NCBI GenBank assembly: GCA_051201675.1
Contig: CP179212.1
Span: 806,001 to 870,000 of the forward strand
DNA: 64,000 bases
Source: HTCC2207 sp002685195
GTDB taxonomy: Bacteria; Pseudomonadota; Gammaproteobacteria; Pseudomonadales; Porticoccaceae
Direction: 5' to 3'
The translations under genes were made by a program, and so were the position numbers. Below the pieces are notes generated by a model. The model did not search any database. It saw only the letters and a program-made list of their open reading frames with translations, and was not told where the DNA came from. This document shows, one piece after another, positions 1 to 8,305 of the stretch. The first letter of the stretch is position 1, and every line of letters begins with the position of its first letter.

Positions 1-1
1 C

Positions 2-229
2 GCCGATTTGGACAGTCAGGTCAGGAGAATTCTTGACTATTGTGGGCTAGAGTTTGAAGAGAGCTGTATCAATTTCCATGAGACAGACCGATCTGTTCGC
101 ACCCCCAGTTCAGAGCAAGTTCGCCAGCCAATCTACCAAAGTGGTGTGGAGCAGTGGAAGAATTTTGAGTCTAATTTAGACCCCCTTAAGCAAGCGCTGG
201 GGCCAGTACTTGAACGATACCCTATTTAA
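2..229 (+). CDS. Sulfotransferase-like protein, C-terminal fragment
   Basis: The frame is open from the window edge, so only the last ~75 residues of a longer gene are seen and the real start lies outside. The tail has the look of bacterial TPR-linked sulfotransferases: a segment on the C-terminal fold of the last helix (LDYCGLEFEESC), then VRTPSSEQVRQPIY, a segment usual near the end of this family where the conserved Arg helps hold the PAPS sulfate donor, then a WKNFE helix and a short tail ending in ERYPI. Family function is transfer of sulfate from PAPS to an alcohol or amine; the acceptor cannot be told from this piece. It is followed by a 42-bp gap and a reductase gene on the same strand, with no clear functional link. 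Confidence 0.7.
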   Translation, partial: ADLDSQVRRILDYCGLEFEESCINFHETDRSVRTPSSEQVRQPIYQSGVEQWKNFESNLDPLKQALGPVLERYPI

Positions 230-271
230 AGAATAATAACGGGCGAATAGCCAAATCAGAGGAGAGATAAA

Positions 272-1291
272 GTGTCTGATGTAATGATGACTAAACAAGA
301 AATTCAAACCTTAGTAGAGCAAGGTCTTGAAACTAATGGTTGTAATTCGCAGAATGCATCGGCTGTTGCCCGTACGATAGCGGCGGCAGAATTAGATGGC
401 TGTGCTGCCCACGGTCTTTTCCGTATGCCAGGCTACGTGGCTTCCCTTCGCAGCGGTAAAGTTAATGGAAATGCTAATCCAACAGTATCTCGAATTTCTC
501 CTGGAGTAGTAAGGGTAGATGGTGATCATGGTTATGCACCTTTAGCCCTTGAGATGGGCAGAGCCGCTCTTATTGAGGCTGCCAGTGAAAATGGAATAGC
601 TGCAATGGCTTTGGTCAACGTGCATCATTTTGCTGCGCTGTGGGTTGAGGTTGAGCCAATTGCTGAAGCTGGATTGGCGGCAATGGCTTTTACTACCTAT
701 AAACCGGCCGTGGTTCCTGCAGGTGCGAAACAGCCATTATTTGGAACTAATCCTATGTGCTTTGGTTGGCCCAGAGGGGATCAGCGACCCTTGGTTTTTG
801 ATCAAGCCTCGGCGGCAATGGCGAGAGGAGAGGTAATGATCGCAGCTCGTGATGGCCACCCAGTCCCGGCGGGTACGGGTGTTGATTCGGATGGTGCGCC
901 TACGACTGATGCAGATAAAATAATTAATGGAGGAGCATTGCTCCCGTTTGGTGGTCATAAAGGCTCAACGATTGCCATGATGATCGAACTGCTGGTTGCT
1001 GGTCTCACGGGGCAGGACTTTAGTTTTGAAGCACAGAAAAATGATAACAACGACGGTGGGCCACCTAATGGTGGTGAGTTTATGCTCGCTATCGACCCCA
1101 ATCGTTTTGGTGACTCGGAAAATTGGTTGCAGCATTCAGAATCATTCTTGCAGTTATTAGGGGGAATGGAAGGTGCTCATATGCCAGGTAATAGGCGTTA
1201 TGCCAATCGCGCTAGAAACAGTGATAAAGGTATCGCTGTTAAGCAATCAGTTTATGAGACCTGCGTTGGGCTCACTAAATTAAGTGATTAA
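272..1291 (+). CDS. Ldh2-family NAD(P)H imino-acid reductase (DpkA/LhpD-like)
   Basis: 339 aa, the usual length of the malate/L-lactate dehydrogenase-2 family. The GTG start is set by a GGAGAG 5 nt upstream. Motifs as I recall them from Pseudomonas DpkA: HGLFRMPGY near residue 47, HHFAALW near 117, FGTNPMCF near 155, LPFGGHKGS near 230, and a late MPGNRRY. That subgroup reduces delta1-piperideine-2-carboxylate or delta1-pyrroline-2-carboxylate to pipecolate or proline, so this is more likely a cyclic imino-acid reductase than a malate or lactate enzyme. It converges on a LysR gene with a 4-bp overlap and sits beside an operon headed by a ketoglutarate-semialdehyde-type dehydrogenase, which suggests proline, hydroxyproline or pipecolate-like substrates. 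Substrate is inferred. Confidence 0.78.
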   Translation: MSDVMMTKQEIQTLVEQGLETNGCNSQNASAVARTIAAAELDGCAAHGLFRMPGYVASLRSGKVNGNANPTVSRISPGVVRVDGDHGYAPLALEMGRAALIEAASENGIAAMALVNVHHFAALWVEVEPIAEAGLAAMAFTTYKPAVVPAGAKQPLFGTNPMCFGWPRGDQRPLVFDQASAAMARGEVMIAARDGHPVPAGTGVDSDGAPTTDADKIINGGALLPFGGHKGSTIAMMIELLVAGLTGQDFSFEAQKNDNNDGGPPNGGEFMLAIDPNRFGDSENWLQHSESFLQLLGGMEGAHMPGNRRYANRARNSDKGIAVKQSVYETCVGLTKLSD

Positions 1292-2223
1292 AGCTGATAA
1301 CCTGATTCTGGAATGAGCCCGCTAGGTGGGGAAAGATTGAGTTGTTCAATCTGAGCGGGTATCTCTTTTATGATAGTGTCAATCATAGCCTCGGCAGCGG
1401 GGGATAGTGTCCAGTCATGACGTGTAATCATGCAAATATCTCGCTTCTCCATTGGAAGGAGCGGCCTTGATCTCAATTCTCCACTGGATTGAGGTATGGC
1501 CAGAGAGGGTAGCACGCTGACACCCAAGTTAGATCTCAGCATAGCTAAAAGCGTCGTAATGCTTGGAAAGTCAAATTTTGATGGCCCAAGAATTAGTCTG
1601 GAACGCATATTTTTAGTAATGCCTGAATCTAAAAATACCTCGTTACTGAGTGCGCTCCAGCTAATAGGTTCTTGGCTTTGTGCAAGATCATGGTCCTTAT
1701 GAAAGACTAGATCTAAATTATCCGAAAATAGAGGAGTAAATTTCAGTAGCTTACTTGTTTGCCAAACACTCCCAATACCAAAATCTACCTCATTACGTTC
1801 AACCTTCTGCTGAACACCTCTAGCGGTGTCATCATTTAGCAATAAATTAATCCCTGGAAAATTTTTAGAGAAAGTTTTGATGATAGGTGGCAGTAGTTGA
1901 TTGGCAACCGAGGGTACTATTGCGATGCTGATGTTACCAATTCTTCTCTCCGCAGTTGCCTTGAGATCAGAGATAGCAGTATCAAAATCTCGGACTAGTC
2001 GTTCAGCAATGGGCATAAAATTTTCACCCTCGGCAGTTGGTATGACTCGACGAGTGGTTCTATCTAATAGTTTGAGCCCCACAAACTCCTCTAGTTGCTT
2101 AATCGCCAGGGTAATGGCCGGCTGAGTTCGTGAAAGTTCCTCTGCAGCTTTGTTAAAACTGCCATGTCTAGCGACGATGACAAATGTACGCAAATGTCGC
2201 TGTGTAATGTTGAGATACTTCAT
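1288..2223 (-). CDS. LysR-family transcriptional regulator
   Basis: 311 aa. The N-terminal winged helix-turn-helix covers about residues 5-65, with LRTFVIVARHGSFNKAAEEL, then QPAITLAIKQLEE, then the usual LLDRTTRRVIPTAEG. The rest is a LysR effector-binding domain. It is divergent from the 2401-7479 catabolic operon across a 177-bp AT-rich gap and overlaps the tail of the reductase gene by 4 bp at its 3' end. LysR proteins usually control a divergent target and are activated by a pathway metabolite, so it is the likely regulator of the neighbouring operon. The effector is unknown. Confidence 0.9.
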   Translation of the reverse strand: MKYLNITQRHLRTFVIVARHGSFNKAAEELSRTQPAITLAIKQLEEFVGLKLLDRTTRRVIPTAEGENFMPIAERLVRDFDTAISDLKATAERRIGNISIAIVPSVANQLLPPIIKTFSKNFPGINLLLNDDTARGVQQKVERNEVDFGIGSVWQTSKLLKFTPLFSDNLDLVFHKDHDLAQSQEPISWSALSNEVFLDSGITKNMRSRLILGPSKFDFPSITTLLAMLRSNLGVSVLPSLAIPQSSGELRSRPLLPMEKRDICMITRHDWTLSPAAEAMIDTIIKEIPAQIEQLNLSPPSGLIPESGYQL

Positions 2224-2293
2224 ATCTATACCCTTTATTGCGAAGGCTCTTTAGGTGAGCCAGTAAACCATTGTAGTTATAGATTAATAATTC

Positions 2294-2309
2294 TTATATA
2301 TCTATATAA
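2294..2309. promoter_or_regulatory. AT-rich dyad between LysR gene and catabolic operon
   Basis: A perfect inverted repeat TTATATA-TC-TATATAA lies in the 177-bp gap between the divergent LysR gene and the aldehyde dehydrogenase gene. Position and symmetry fit a LysR operator overlapping a promoter. AT-rich dyads also arise by chance in such gaps, so this is a weak call. Confidence 0.3.
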
Positions 2310-2400
2310 ATTTGTAAATAGATTTATCATTAGAAAGAGTTAAACTGTTGTTTGAAAACGAACGTGGGCAGAAAACGGTAATTATTCCAGAGGAAAACAA

Positions 2401-3846
2401 ATGACTAACGAAGTATATCGAAACTATATTAACGGCGAATGGGTAGAAGGTTATGACGAGATAGTCAACGTGAACCCTTCTGATACCAGCGATATTGTGG
2501 GTCGTTACGCTAAAGCTAATTCAGATGATTGCTTAGCTGCTATTCAAGCGGCGAATACGGCCTTTGAAAGTTGGTCTCAGAGCGCTCTTGAACAACGTAA
2601 GACATCACTGGACATGATTGGTGCTGAACTAATTGCACGCAGTGGTGAGATCGGCGAAATTTTGGCACGAGAGGAAGGCAAAACACTTGCCGAAGGTGTT
2701 GGTGAAGTTGCTCGCTCTGGGCAGTTCTTTCAGTATTATGGCGCTGAAGTCCTCCGCTTAATGGGTGAAAATACCGCGTCAGTTCGACCTGGTGTTGATG
2801 TTGAGGTTCATCGTGAGCCTCTTGGTGTAGTCGGTATAGTAACGCCTTGGAACTTTCCAATGGCCGTTGCTGCATGGAAAGTTGCACCGGCAATTGCCTA
2901 TGGCAATTGTGTTGTCCTAAAGCCCGCTGAATTAGTTCCGGGAAGTGCATGGCTATTAGCAGACATTATTAGCCGCAGCGGCCTTCCTGCTGGCGTTTTT
3001 AATTTAGTAATGGGGTCTGGCCGAGAAGTGGGTGAAACGCTGTGCACATCACCAGATATTCAAGCAGTAACATTCACTGGATCAGTTGACGTTGGACGTC
3101 ATATCGCACGTAATGCGATTGATAATATGGCTAGAATTCAATTAGAAATGGGCAGTAAGAATGCCTTGGTAGTGCTGAACGATGCTGACATAGATACTGC
3201 CGTGCAGTGTGCCGTGGCCGGCGCATACTTTGGTACTGGACAAAAGTGCACAGCCTCTTCTCGTATTATTGTGGAGTCAGGTATTCATGATGAATTTGTC
3301 ACTAAAATGACTGAGGCAATGAATAATTTGGTTGTTGGTAATTCTTTGACGCCTGGAGTTCATATTGGCGCTGTGGTGGATGAGCGTCAGCTTAATCAAA
3401 ACCTCAAATACATGGAGATTGCTAAAGCGGAAGGAGCTGAGCTCGTTCAGGGCGGTGAAAAACTGTCACTAGATACTGAGGGTTACTTTATGTCACCGGC
3501 TCTGTTTATTAATACTGATAACCAGATGCAAATTAATAGAGAAGAAGTATTTGGGCCGATTGCCTGTGTTATCAAAGTAGAGAGTTATGAGCAGGCATTA
3601 GAAGTGTCTAATGACTCTGATTTTGGTTTAACCTCGGGGATTATCACCACGTCTTTGAAGCATGCAGGACATTTTAAACGTTACTCTAAATCGGGGTGCG
3701 TTATGGTTAATTTACCCACTGCCGGCACTGATTACCATGTTCCTTTTGGTGGGCGAAAATCCTCAAGCTATGGTCCACGAGAGCAGGGACAGTATGCTAG
3801 GGATTTTTACACGATTATAAAAACCAACTATAGCAAACCTTACTAA
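2401..3846 (+). CDS. NAD(P)+ aldehyde dehydrogenase, alpha-ketoglutaric semialdehyde dehydrogenase type
   Basis: 481 aa, full length for the ALDH superfamily. Visible are TPWNFPMA (substrate/cofactor loop) near residue 147, FTGSVDVG near 225, the general base Glu249 in LEMGSKN, the nucleophile Cys283 in GQKCTAS and EEVFGPI near 382. The overall pattern, including the RPGVDVEVHREPLGVVG stretch, fits the subgroup oxidising 2,5-dioxopentanoate (ketoglutaric semialdehyde) to 2-oxoglutarate in hydroxyproline, sugar-acid and related pathways. A GAGG-type ribosome site precedes the ATG. It is first in an operon of four genes and divergent from a LysR gene. The exact aldehyde cannot be fixed from sequence. 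Confidence 0.85.
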   Translation: MTNEVYRNYINGEWVEGYDEIVNVNPSDTSDIVGRYAKANSDDCLAAIQAANTAFESWSQSALEQRKTSLDMIGAELIARSGEIGEILAREEGKTLAEGVGEVARSGQFFQYYGAEVLRLMGENTASVRPGVDVEVHREPLGVVGIVTPWNFPMAVAAWKVAPAIAYGNCVVLKPAELVPGSAWLLADIISRSGLPAGVFNLVMGSGREVGETLCTSPDIQAVTFTGSVDVGRHIARNAIDNMARIQLEMGSKNALVVLNDADIDTAVQCAVAGAYFGTGQKCTASSRIIVESGIHDEFVTKMTEAMNNLVVGNSLTPGVHIGAVVDERQLNQNLKYMEIAKAEGAELVQGGEKLSLDTEGYFMSPALFINTDNQMQINREEVFGPIACVIKVESYEQALEVSNDSDFGLTSGIITTSLKHAGHFKRYSKSGCVMVNLPTAGTDYHVPFGGRKSSSYGPREQGQYARDFYTIIKTNYSKPY

Positions 3847-3878
3847 AGTCAACAGATTTGGACTTGAGAGAGTTTTAA

Positions 3879-4877
3879 ATGCGTAAAGATATACTCATGA
3901 TTGATGGCCTTCAGTACGTTAACTGGAATCGTCAATTATTTGAAGAAGCCCAAAAAAGTGGCGTGCACACTATTCATGTGACCATTGCTTACTGGGAAAA
4001 TATCAGAGAAACCCTTGAAAATATTGGCACTTGGAACAGACATTTTATTAATCATGCGGATCTTATTATGCCCGTGCACCAGGCCGCAGATATTCTAGAA
4101 GCGAAGCGGCTGGGTAAAGTGGGTATTATCTTTGGATTCCAGAACTGCTCGCCTATTGAAGATGATGTCAAAATGGTAGAAATTCTGCATCAGCTTGGTG
4201 TTCGGATTATGCAGCTTTCATATAACAATCAGAGTTTTTTAGCTACTGGTTGTTACGAAGAGCACGATGGTGGTATCACTCGATTTGGACGACAGGTGAT
4301 TAAAGAGATGAACCGTGTTGGTATGGTCATTGACATGTCCCACAGCGCGGAAAAATCAACCTTAGAAGCGATAGATATATCGGAAAGGCCTATTGCTATT
4401 ACCCATGCCAATCCTAGCTTTTTCCATAATGCTCTGCGTAACAAGTCTGATACTGTGCTAAGAGCGATTGGTGAATCAGAGGGAATGCTTGGGTTTAGTA
4501 TGTATCCCTTTCATTTAAAGAATGGATCAGATTGCACGTTGGAAGATTTTTGTCAGATGATTGCCCAGACCGCTGAAATGATAGGCATTGATCGCATTGG
4601 TATTGGGTCTGATCTCTGTTTAAATTGGGATTACAAAATTTTGGAGTGGATGCGAAGTGGTCGATGGACGACGAGTGTTGATCACGGTGAAGGTTCTGCA
4701 GATAAACTATCTTGGCCGGAGCAACCTGTTTGGTTTAAAGGCACTGAAGATCTGCATAAAGTTGCAAAGGGTCTTGAAGATCATGGCTTCAAAGAAGCTG
4801 ATGTAGCCAAAGTGATGGGTGGAAACTGGTTGTCGTTTTTTGAAAAATCCTTTTCTGGCAACTTGATAAAATCCTGA
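3879..4877 (+). CDS. M19 membrane-dipeptidase-like protein with incomplete metal site
   Basis: 332 aa, no signal peptide, a TIM-barrel M19 protein. The renal-dipeptidase ligands His198, His219 and Asp288 have counterparts here: His155 (DMSH), His176 (ITHAN) and Asp245 (GIGSDL). The first motif DGHxD is replaced by DGLQY (residues 9-13), and the bridging Glu is Gln88 in GFQNC. So three of the usual dinuclear zinc ligands are missing. It resembles the dipeptidase-like protein encoded beside dgcAB in the Pseudomonas glycine-betaine region (PA5396), which from memory also lacks the HxD. It lies 32 bp after the aldehyde dehydrogenase gene. It may hydrolyse an N-substituted amino-acid derivative by altered chemistry, but that is inference. 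Confidence 0.82.
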   Translation: MRKDILMIDGLQYVNWNRQLFEEAQKSGVHTIHVTIAYWENIRETLENIGTWNRHFINHADLIMPVHQAADILEAKRLGKVGIIFGFQNCSPIEDDVKMVEILHQLGVRIMQLSYNNQSFLATGCYEEHDGGITRFGRQVIKEMNRVGMVIDMSHSAEKSTLEAIDISERPIAITHANPSFFHNALRNKSDTVLRAIGESEGMLGFSMYPFHLKNGSDCTLEDFCQMIAQTAEMIGIDRIGIGSDLCLNWDYKILEWMRSGRWTTSVDHGEGSADKLSWPEQPVWFKGTEDLHKVAKGLEDHGFKEADVAKVMGGNWLSFFEKSFSGNLIKS

Positions 4878-4996
4878 AAAATTTAGGAACCAGATTATCA
4901 AAGATTGGTTTGATCTCAGTCAAGCTCGGTAGCGTTTCAGCAGTGATAATATTAGGTTCTCATACATTATTTTAGAGATTAGGGTGCTTGAATAAC

Positions 4997-6742
4997 ATGC
5001 ATAGCTCAATTCAAAATACTGGAATTCAAAGCGAGGTTAATACCTTGTCGATGCGCCCCGCCAGTCAAGTTATGCAATTAGACCGGCTCGGCAGTTTTCA
5101 CCAAACTCGGTTAAGTTTCATGCGAACTTTGGTGCGACGTATGGTCACGGAGAATTGGCAGATCAGTACTCCAGTTTTTGATCTAGATGACCAGGGGTAC
5201 GGCACTGTAGTTTATCAAGTTGAGGCTAGATATGGCACTTTCAGCTATGTTTTGTTCTCCCATTACCTTGACCCAGAATGTAGAAATGATCGTGTTATTG
5301 CCGACCAATGGGATCTAACCATGGCTCTTTGTGAAGGCACGGTGGATGCGGAGCAATTGGAGTTTTTGCGTGATAATGTTCCTAAGCAAGAAGCGGGGCG
5401 GGTAGATTCAAGGGTCATGGTGTTATCCCGTGCTAATCGCAGTGCACGAACCTTCGAGTATGTAGTAAACGAGCTGACCAATGGTCGCCAGCCGAATATT
5501 GATGTGATTGCTGAGGTTGGCTATCTGTACAGGACGACTGCGGCCTACGGTAGCGGTAAGCTGGGTATGGCAGATTGGGAGAAGGTGTGGACCAAACATC
5601 GTGATTTTGCTCGACCCTTTGCTGCAGAGATGTTTACCTGCTATATCCTTCGTCACTTTAGTATGGAACAGGCTGAATACCTGGCATCAAAGCGGGCCCC
5701 AAAAACTGCAGTAAAACTAGATGAGAGTATTAAACGCTATATAGGAATTGGTAATTCTACAGGTCTTGGTATGGCACCATTTTTAATTAATCATCCACTG
5801 TTAATCAATCAGTGGGTTGAAATGCGTGAAACTGCATTGGCTCGAGTTGTTGCTGCCAGTGAGAGCGGGGTACAAAAAGAGACTCTCGTACGCCTTGATA
5901 TGGGTGCAAAGAAAGTTATCCAGCATTTAAGTGAGATTGTCACTGGTGATGAACGACAGCATAAGTCAAATCTAACAGTACAGAAGGAATTGCACTTACT
6001 GCGGTTGTGGCTAGAAGAGGCCGGTCCAGAGCTTGCGAGCAACCATTTCGTATGGGGTACTCTGATTGAGTATGCAGAGCAGCATTGGCATGTGGAAACT
6101 CAAGAGGTAATCAATACTCTCTTGATTGAGCTGTATCCCGAGTTGGTGGATGAGTTGGAAGAACGTATGTGGGTGGACGAATGCCACGACGTGACTCCCG
6201 AAATGGGCGTCTCTGAGTTGATCAGTGTTATTGAAGACAAATATGATTGGGCACTGGCAATAGATTTCAGCAAGCAGGAGTCCTCCGGAGCTTTTTGGTA
6301 TCGCTCTGAAGAAAAAATGGAGCCACGTCTTGGACAGACTGATATTGATCTGGGGATGGAAAAAGAGATGCCTTTAGGTATTGGCCGCCGAGTTCGTGAT
6401 TGTTACGATCAACTGTGCAGCTATAATCTTGCACAACCAAACCAGAATGTTGCTCATTTCATTATCAAGAATCCGACACGTAGTGGTATCGTGGCTCGCA
6501 TGCAAACTATGGCTAAGAGCCACTATGGAGATATCCGCGAGAATTTGCTGCATACAGATGTTCTGCCAATCCATCTTTTGCGCTGCAAGCTATCGTTTTT
6601 CGGCGTTAGTAAATTTGATCCTCGTTCACGCCTTTGGGTGCGCAACACCATGTTTCAAGGCGCTCCGTTGATTGACGATTTTGGTAAACCTCTTTGCGAT
6701 GACTGGCAGTTTCCCATTAAACCCATCTTTACGGCTGGTTAA
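4997..6742 (+). CDS. Uncharacterised 581-aa protein in catabolic operon
   Basis: I do not recognise this protein. It is soluble-looking, with no signal peptide or membrane helix, and rich in Trp, Tyr, Arg and acidic residues in a way that suggests a folded enzyme. Candidate conserved stretches, judged by composition only: LVRRMVTENW near residue 45, SRANRSARTFEYV near 140, YRTTAAYGSGKLGMADW near 180, and LWVRNTMFQGAPL near the end. I chose ATG 4997, about 10 nt after AGGGTG; a TTG at 4988 would add three residues but sits too close to that site. It lies 119 bp after the dipeptidase-like gene and 5 bp before the next gene, so it is almost surely co-translated with it. No function is proposed. 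Confidence 0.75.
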   Translation: MHSSIQNTGIQSEVNTLSMRPASQVMQLDRLGSFHQTRLSFMRTLVRRMVTENWQISTPVFDLDDQGYGTVVYQVEARYGTFSYVLFSHYLDPECRNDRVIADQWDLTMALCEGTVDAEQLEFLRDNVPKQEAGRVDSRVMVLSRANRSARTFEYVVNELTNGRQPNIDVIAEVGYLYRTTAAYGSGKLGMADWEKVWTKHRDFARPFAAEMFTCYILRHFSMEQAEYLASKRAPKTAVKLDESIKRYIGIGNSTGLGMAPFLINHPLLINQWVEMRETALARVVAASESGVQKETLVRLDMGAKKVIQHLSEIVTGDERQHKSNLTVQKELHLLRLWLEEAGPELASNHFVWGTLIEYAEQHWHVETQEVINTLLIELYPELVDELEERMWVDECHDVTPEMGVSELISVIEDKYDWALAIDFSKQESSGAFWYRSEEKMEPRLGQTDIDLGMEKEMPLGIGRRVRDCYDQLCSYNLAQPNQNVAHFIIKNPTRSGIVARMQTMAKSHYGDIRENLLHTDVLPIHLLRCKLSFFGVSKFDPRSRLWVRNTMFQGAPLIDDFGKPLCDDWQFPIKPIFTAG

Positions 6743-6747
6743 TTAGC

Positions 6748-7479
6748 ATGAAAGTCTCGAAGAATGAACTAAAGGCTTCCTTGCACAAAGCATTCGAAGG
6801 TTTGGGCTTTCATTCTGGAGATTACCATAACGCTGCTGACATGGTAATTTGGTTGGAAACTCATGGTTTCTATGGTTTTGATCGGTTACTAGCAGCCTTA
6901 TCTTATTTAAACACCACCGCACCAGTCCACGCGGATCTTTCTCAAGACGATGGGTATAACTTCGTTCTAGATGGCAAAGGAACATCGATTTTATTGTGCG
7001 GCAGTGAGGCAGTTGATCTCCTTAGAGCGGCGAGCAAAGCAGATTCCGGTGCGGGACTGGAATTGATCAATTGCTATAACCGCACGTTTATTATTCAGCG
7101 GTTGGTCAAAGCCGCAGAGAGTAATGTTGCCTGCGTTGCTTATTGGAGACAGCTTGATTATTGCGTGAAAGTATCTGTCGAAGCAGGAGACTTTCTGCCT
7201 GAGTACAAGACATTTAGCTTAATTGAGGAGTTTGATACACAATCTTTGAGGATTTTTTCTGGTCCTAGTTTGGGTATTATCGAAAATCAGTTTAAGCAAT
7301 ATCTTAAGTTTGGAAGCTTAATTGATACCTATGAATCTGTGAAAATGGAGGACTGCTATCGAAATTCTCTTGAGCAAGGTGTCGAGATAGACGAAGCGCT
7401 ATGGAAAACTCTTGATGATCTAGTCGCTAGAGTACTCGTTGAATCTACGGAGCTTTCTCGCGCTGGTGCAGGAGATTAG
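6748..7479 (+). CDS. Uncharacterised 243-aa protein, possibly DUF3726-like
   Basis: 243 aa, soluble, no signal peptide. The N-terminus reads SKNELKASLHKAFEGLGFHSGDYHNAADMV, the kind of start seen in a conserved family that I believe is catalogued as DUF3726, but I cannot confirm this. The layout (short helical N-terminal region, then a glycine-rich core with LDGKGTSILLCGSEAVDLL) is loosely similar to Ldh2-type oxidoreductases (compare TKQEIQTLVEQGLETNGC in the protein at 272-1291), so a degenerate relative is possible. It starts 5 bp after its 581-aa neighbour with no strong ribosome site, which points to translational coupling and perhaps a complex. Last gene of the operon, converging on IclR. 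Confidence 0.7.
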   Translation: MKVSKNELKASLHKAFEGLGFHSGDYHNAADMVIWLETHGFYGFDRLLAALSYLNTTAPVHADLSQDDGYNFVLDGKGTSILLCGSEAVDLLRAASKADSGAGLELINCYNRTFIIQRLVKAAESNVACVAYWRQLDYCVKVSVEAGDFLPEYKTFSLIEEFDTQSLRIFSGPSLGIIENQFKQYLKFGSLIDTYESVKMEDCYRNSLEQGVEIDEALWKTLDDLVARVLVESTELSRAGAGD

Positions 7480-7500
7480 TTTCATTGACCGCTGAACTAA

Positions 7501-8292
7501 CTATTTGGCACCCTCAAGGTCACCGTCAGGATCATCAATTAAGCGGCTTAGCTCCATCGCAGCATTAGTTAGCATTGGTACATAACCGAGTAATTCATCA
7601 AGACTTTTGCGGATGACCGGTGCATGGGTAAAGAGACAAGCAAAAAGTTTTCCATGTCGATCTAAAACTGGTACAGCACAGGCTACCATTCCGTCGACGA
7701 ATTCTTCATTATCCGTGCCAATCCCCGTTTTCCTTATAAGCCCTAACTCTTCTTCAAGAATATCTGAGTCGACAATGGTGTTTCGAGTATATTGCTTGAG
7801 AGAAAGTCTTTTAGTTAGACGTAAACGCCGATCTCTGTTGATAGAACTGAGATAAAGCTTACCGCTGGCAGTACACCAGGTCGGTGTGTGACTACCAACC
7901 TGTAGATGAATTTGGAGAGGCCAATCGGTCTGGACTCTATCGTAATAGATCATTTCGGTGCCATTTGGGATGGCGATACCACAGGTTTCACCAATTTCAT
8001 TTGTTAATGTTTCTAAAATTGCCTGTCTTAGCGCTTTAAACCGACTGCTATACAATATTCCTAAGGCCATTCCATGCAGCCGATTGCCCGGCACGATGAG
8101 TCCGCGCATCGACGTTTGCAAATAACCATCACTTTCCAGCTGGTTTAACAAACGATGCACGCTGGGTTTTGGAATACTTAATTGGTGAGAGAGATCGGCG
8201 GGAGATAGTGGTCTCTCCGCCTTAGATACAGCTTCAATAATAGCCATTACCCGGGCAATAGCTGATCCTTTCTCTCTACCGTTAGTTGTCAT
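7501..8292 (-). CDS. IclR-family transcriptional regulator
   Basis: 263 aa. N-terminal winged helix-turn-helix (residues ~10-65, with LSPADLSHQLSIPKPSVHRLLNQLE) followed by the IclR effector-binding domain, with CGIAIPNGTEMIYYDRV and TASGKLYLSS as familiar landmarks. ATG 8292 is used, preceded by GAGG; a TTG three bases earlier is also open. The gene begins 13 bp after the MmsA-type dehydrogenase on the same strand, so the regulator is likely co-transcribed with the Fe-alcohol dehydrogenase/MmsA pair and may act on it. Effector unknown. Confidence 0.88.
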   Translation of the reverse strand: MTTNGREKGSAIARVMAIIEAVSKAERPLSPADLSHQLSIPKPSVHRLLNQLESDGYLQTSMRGLIVPGNRLHGMALGILYSSRFKALRQAILETLTNEIGETCGIAIPNGTEMIYYDRVQTDWPLQIHLQVGSHTPTWCTASGKLYLSSINRDRRLRLTKRLSLKQYTRNTIVDSDILEEELGLIRKTGIGTDNEEFVDGMVACAVPVLDRHGKLFACLFTHAPVIRKSLDELLGYVPMLTNAAMELSRLIDDPDGDLEGAK

Positions 8293-8305
8293 CAAGATAC
8301 CTCAA

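Noticed and set aside
2540..2950. A 136-codon minus-strand frame inside the first aldehyde dehydrogenase
   Set aside because: Shadow frame rich in Gln, His and Leu with no start signal; the plus-strand gene carries all ALDH motifs.
3879..4877. Calling this a working dipeptidase
   Set aside because: Two of the first-motif ligands and the bridging Glu are absent, so only the fold is claimed.
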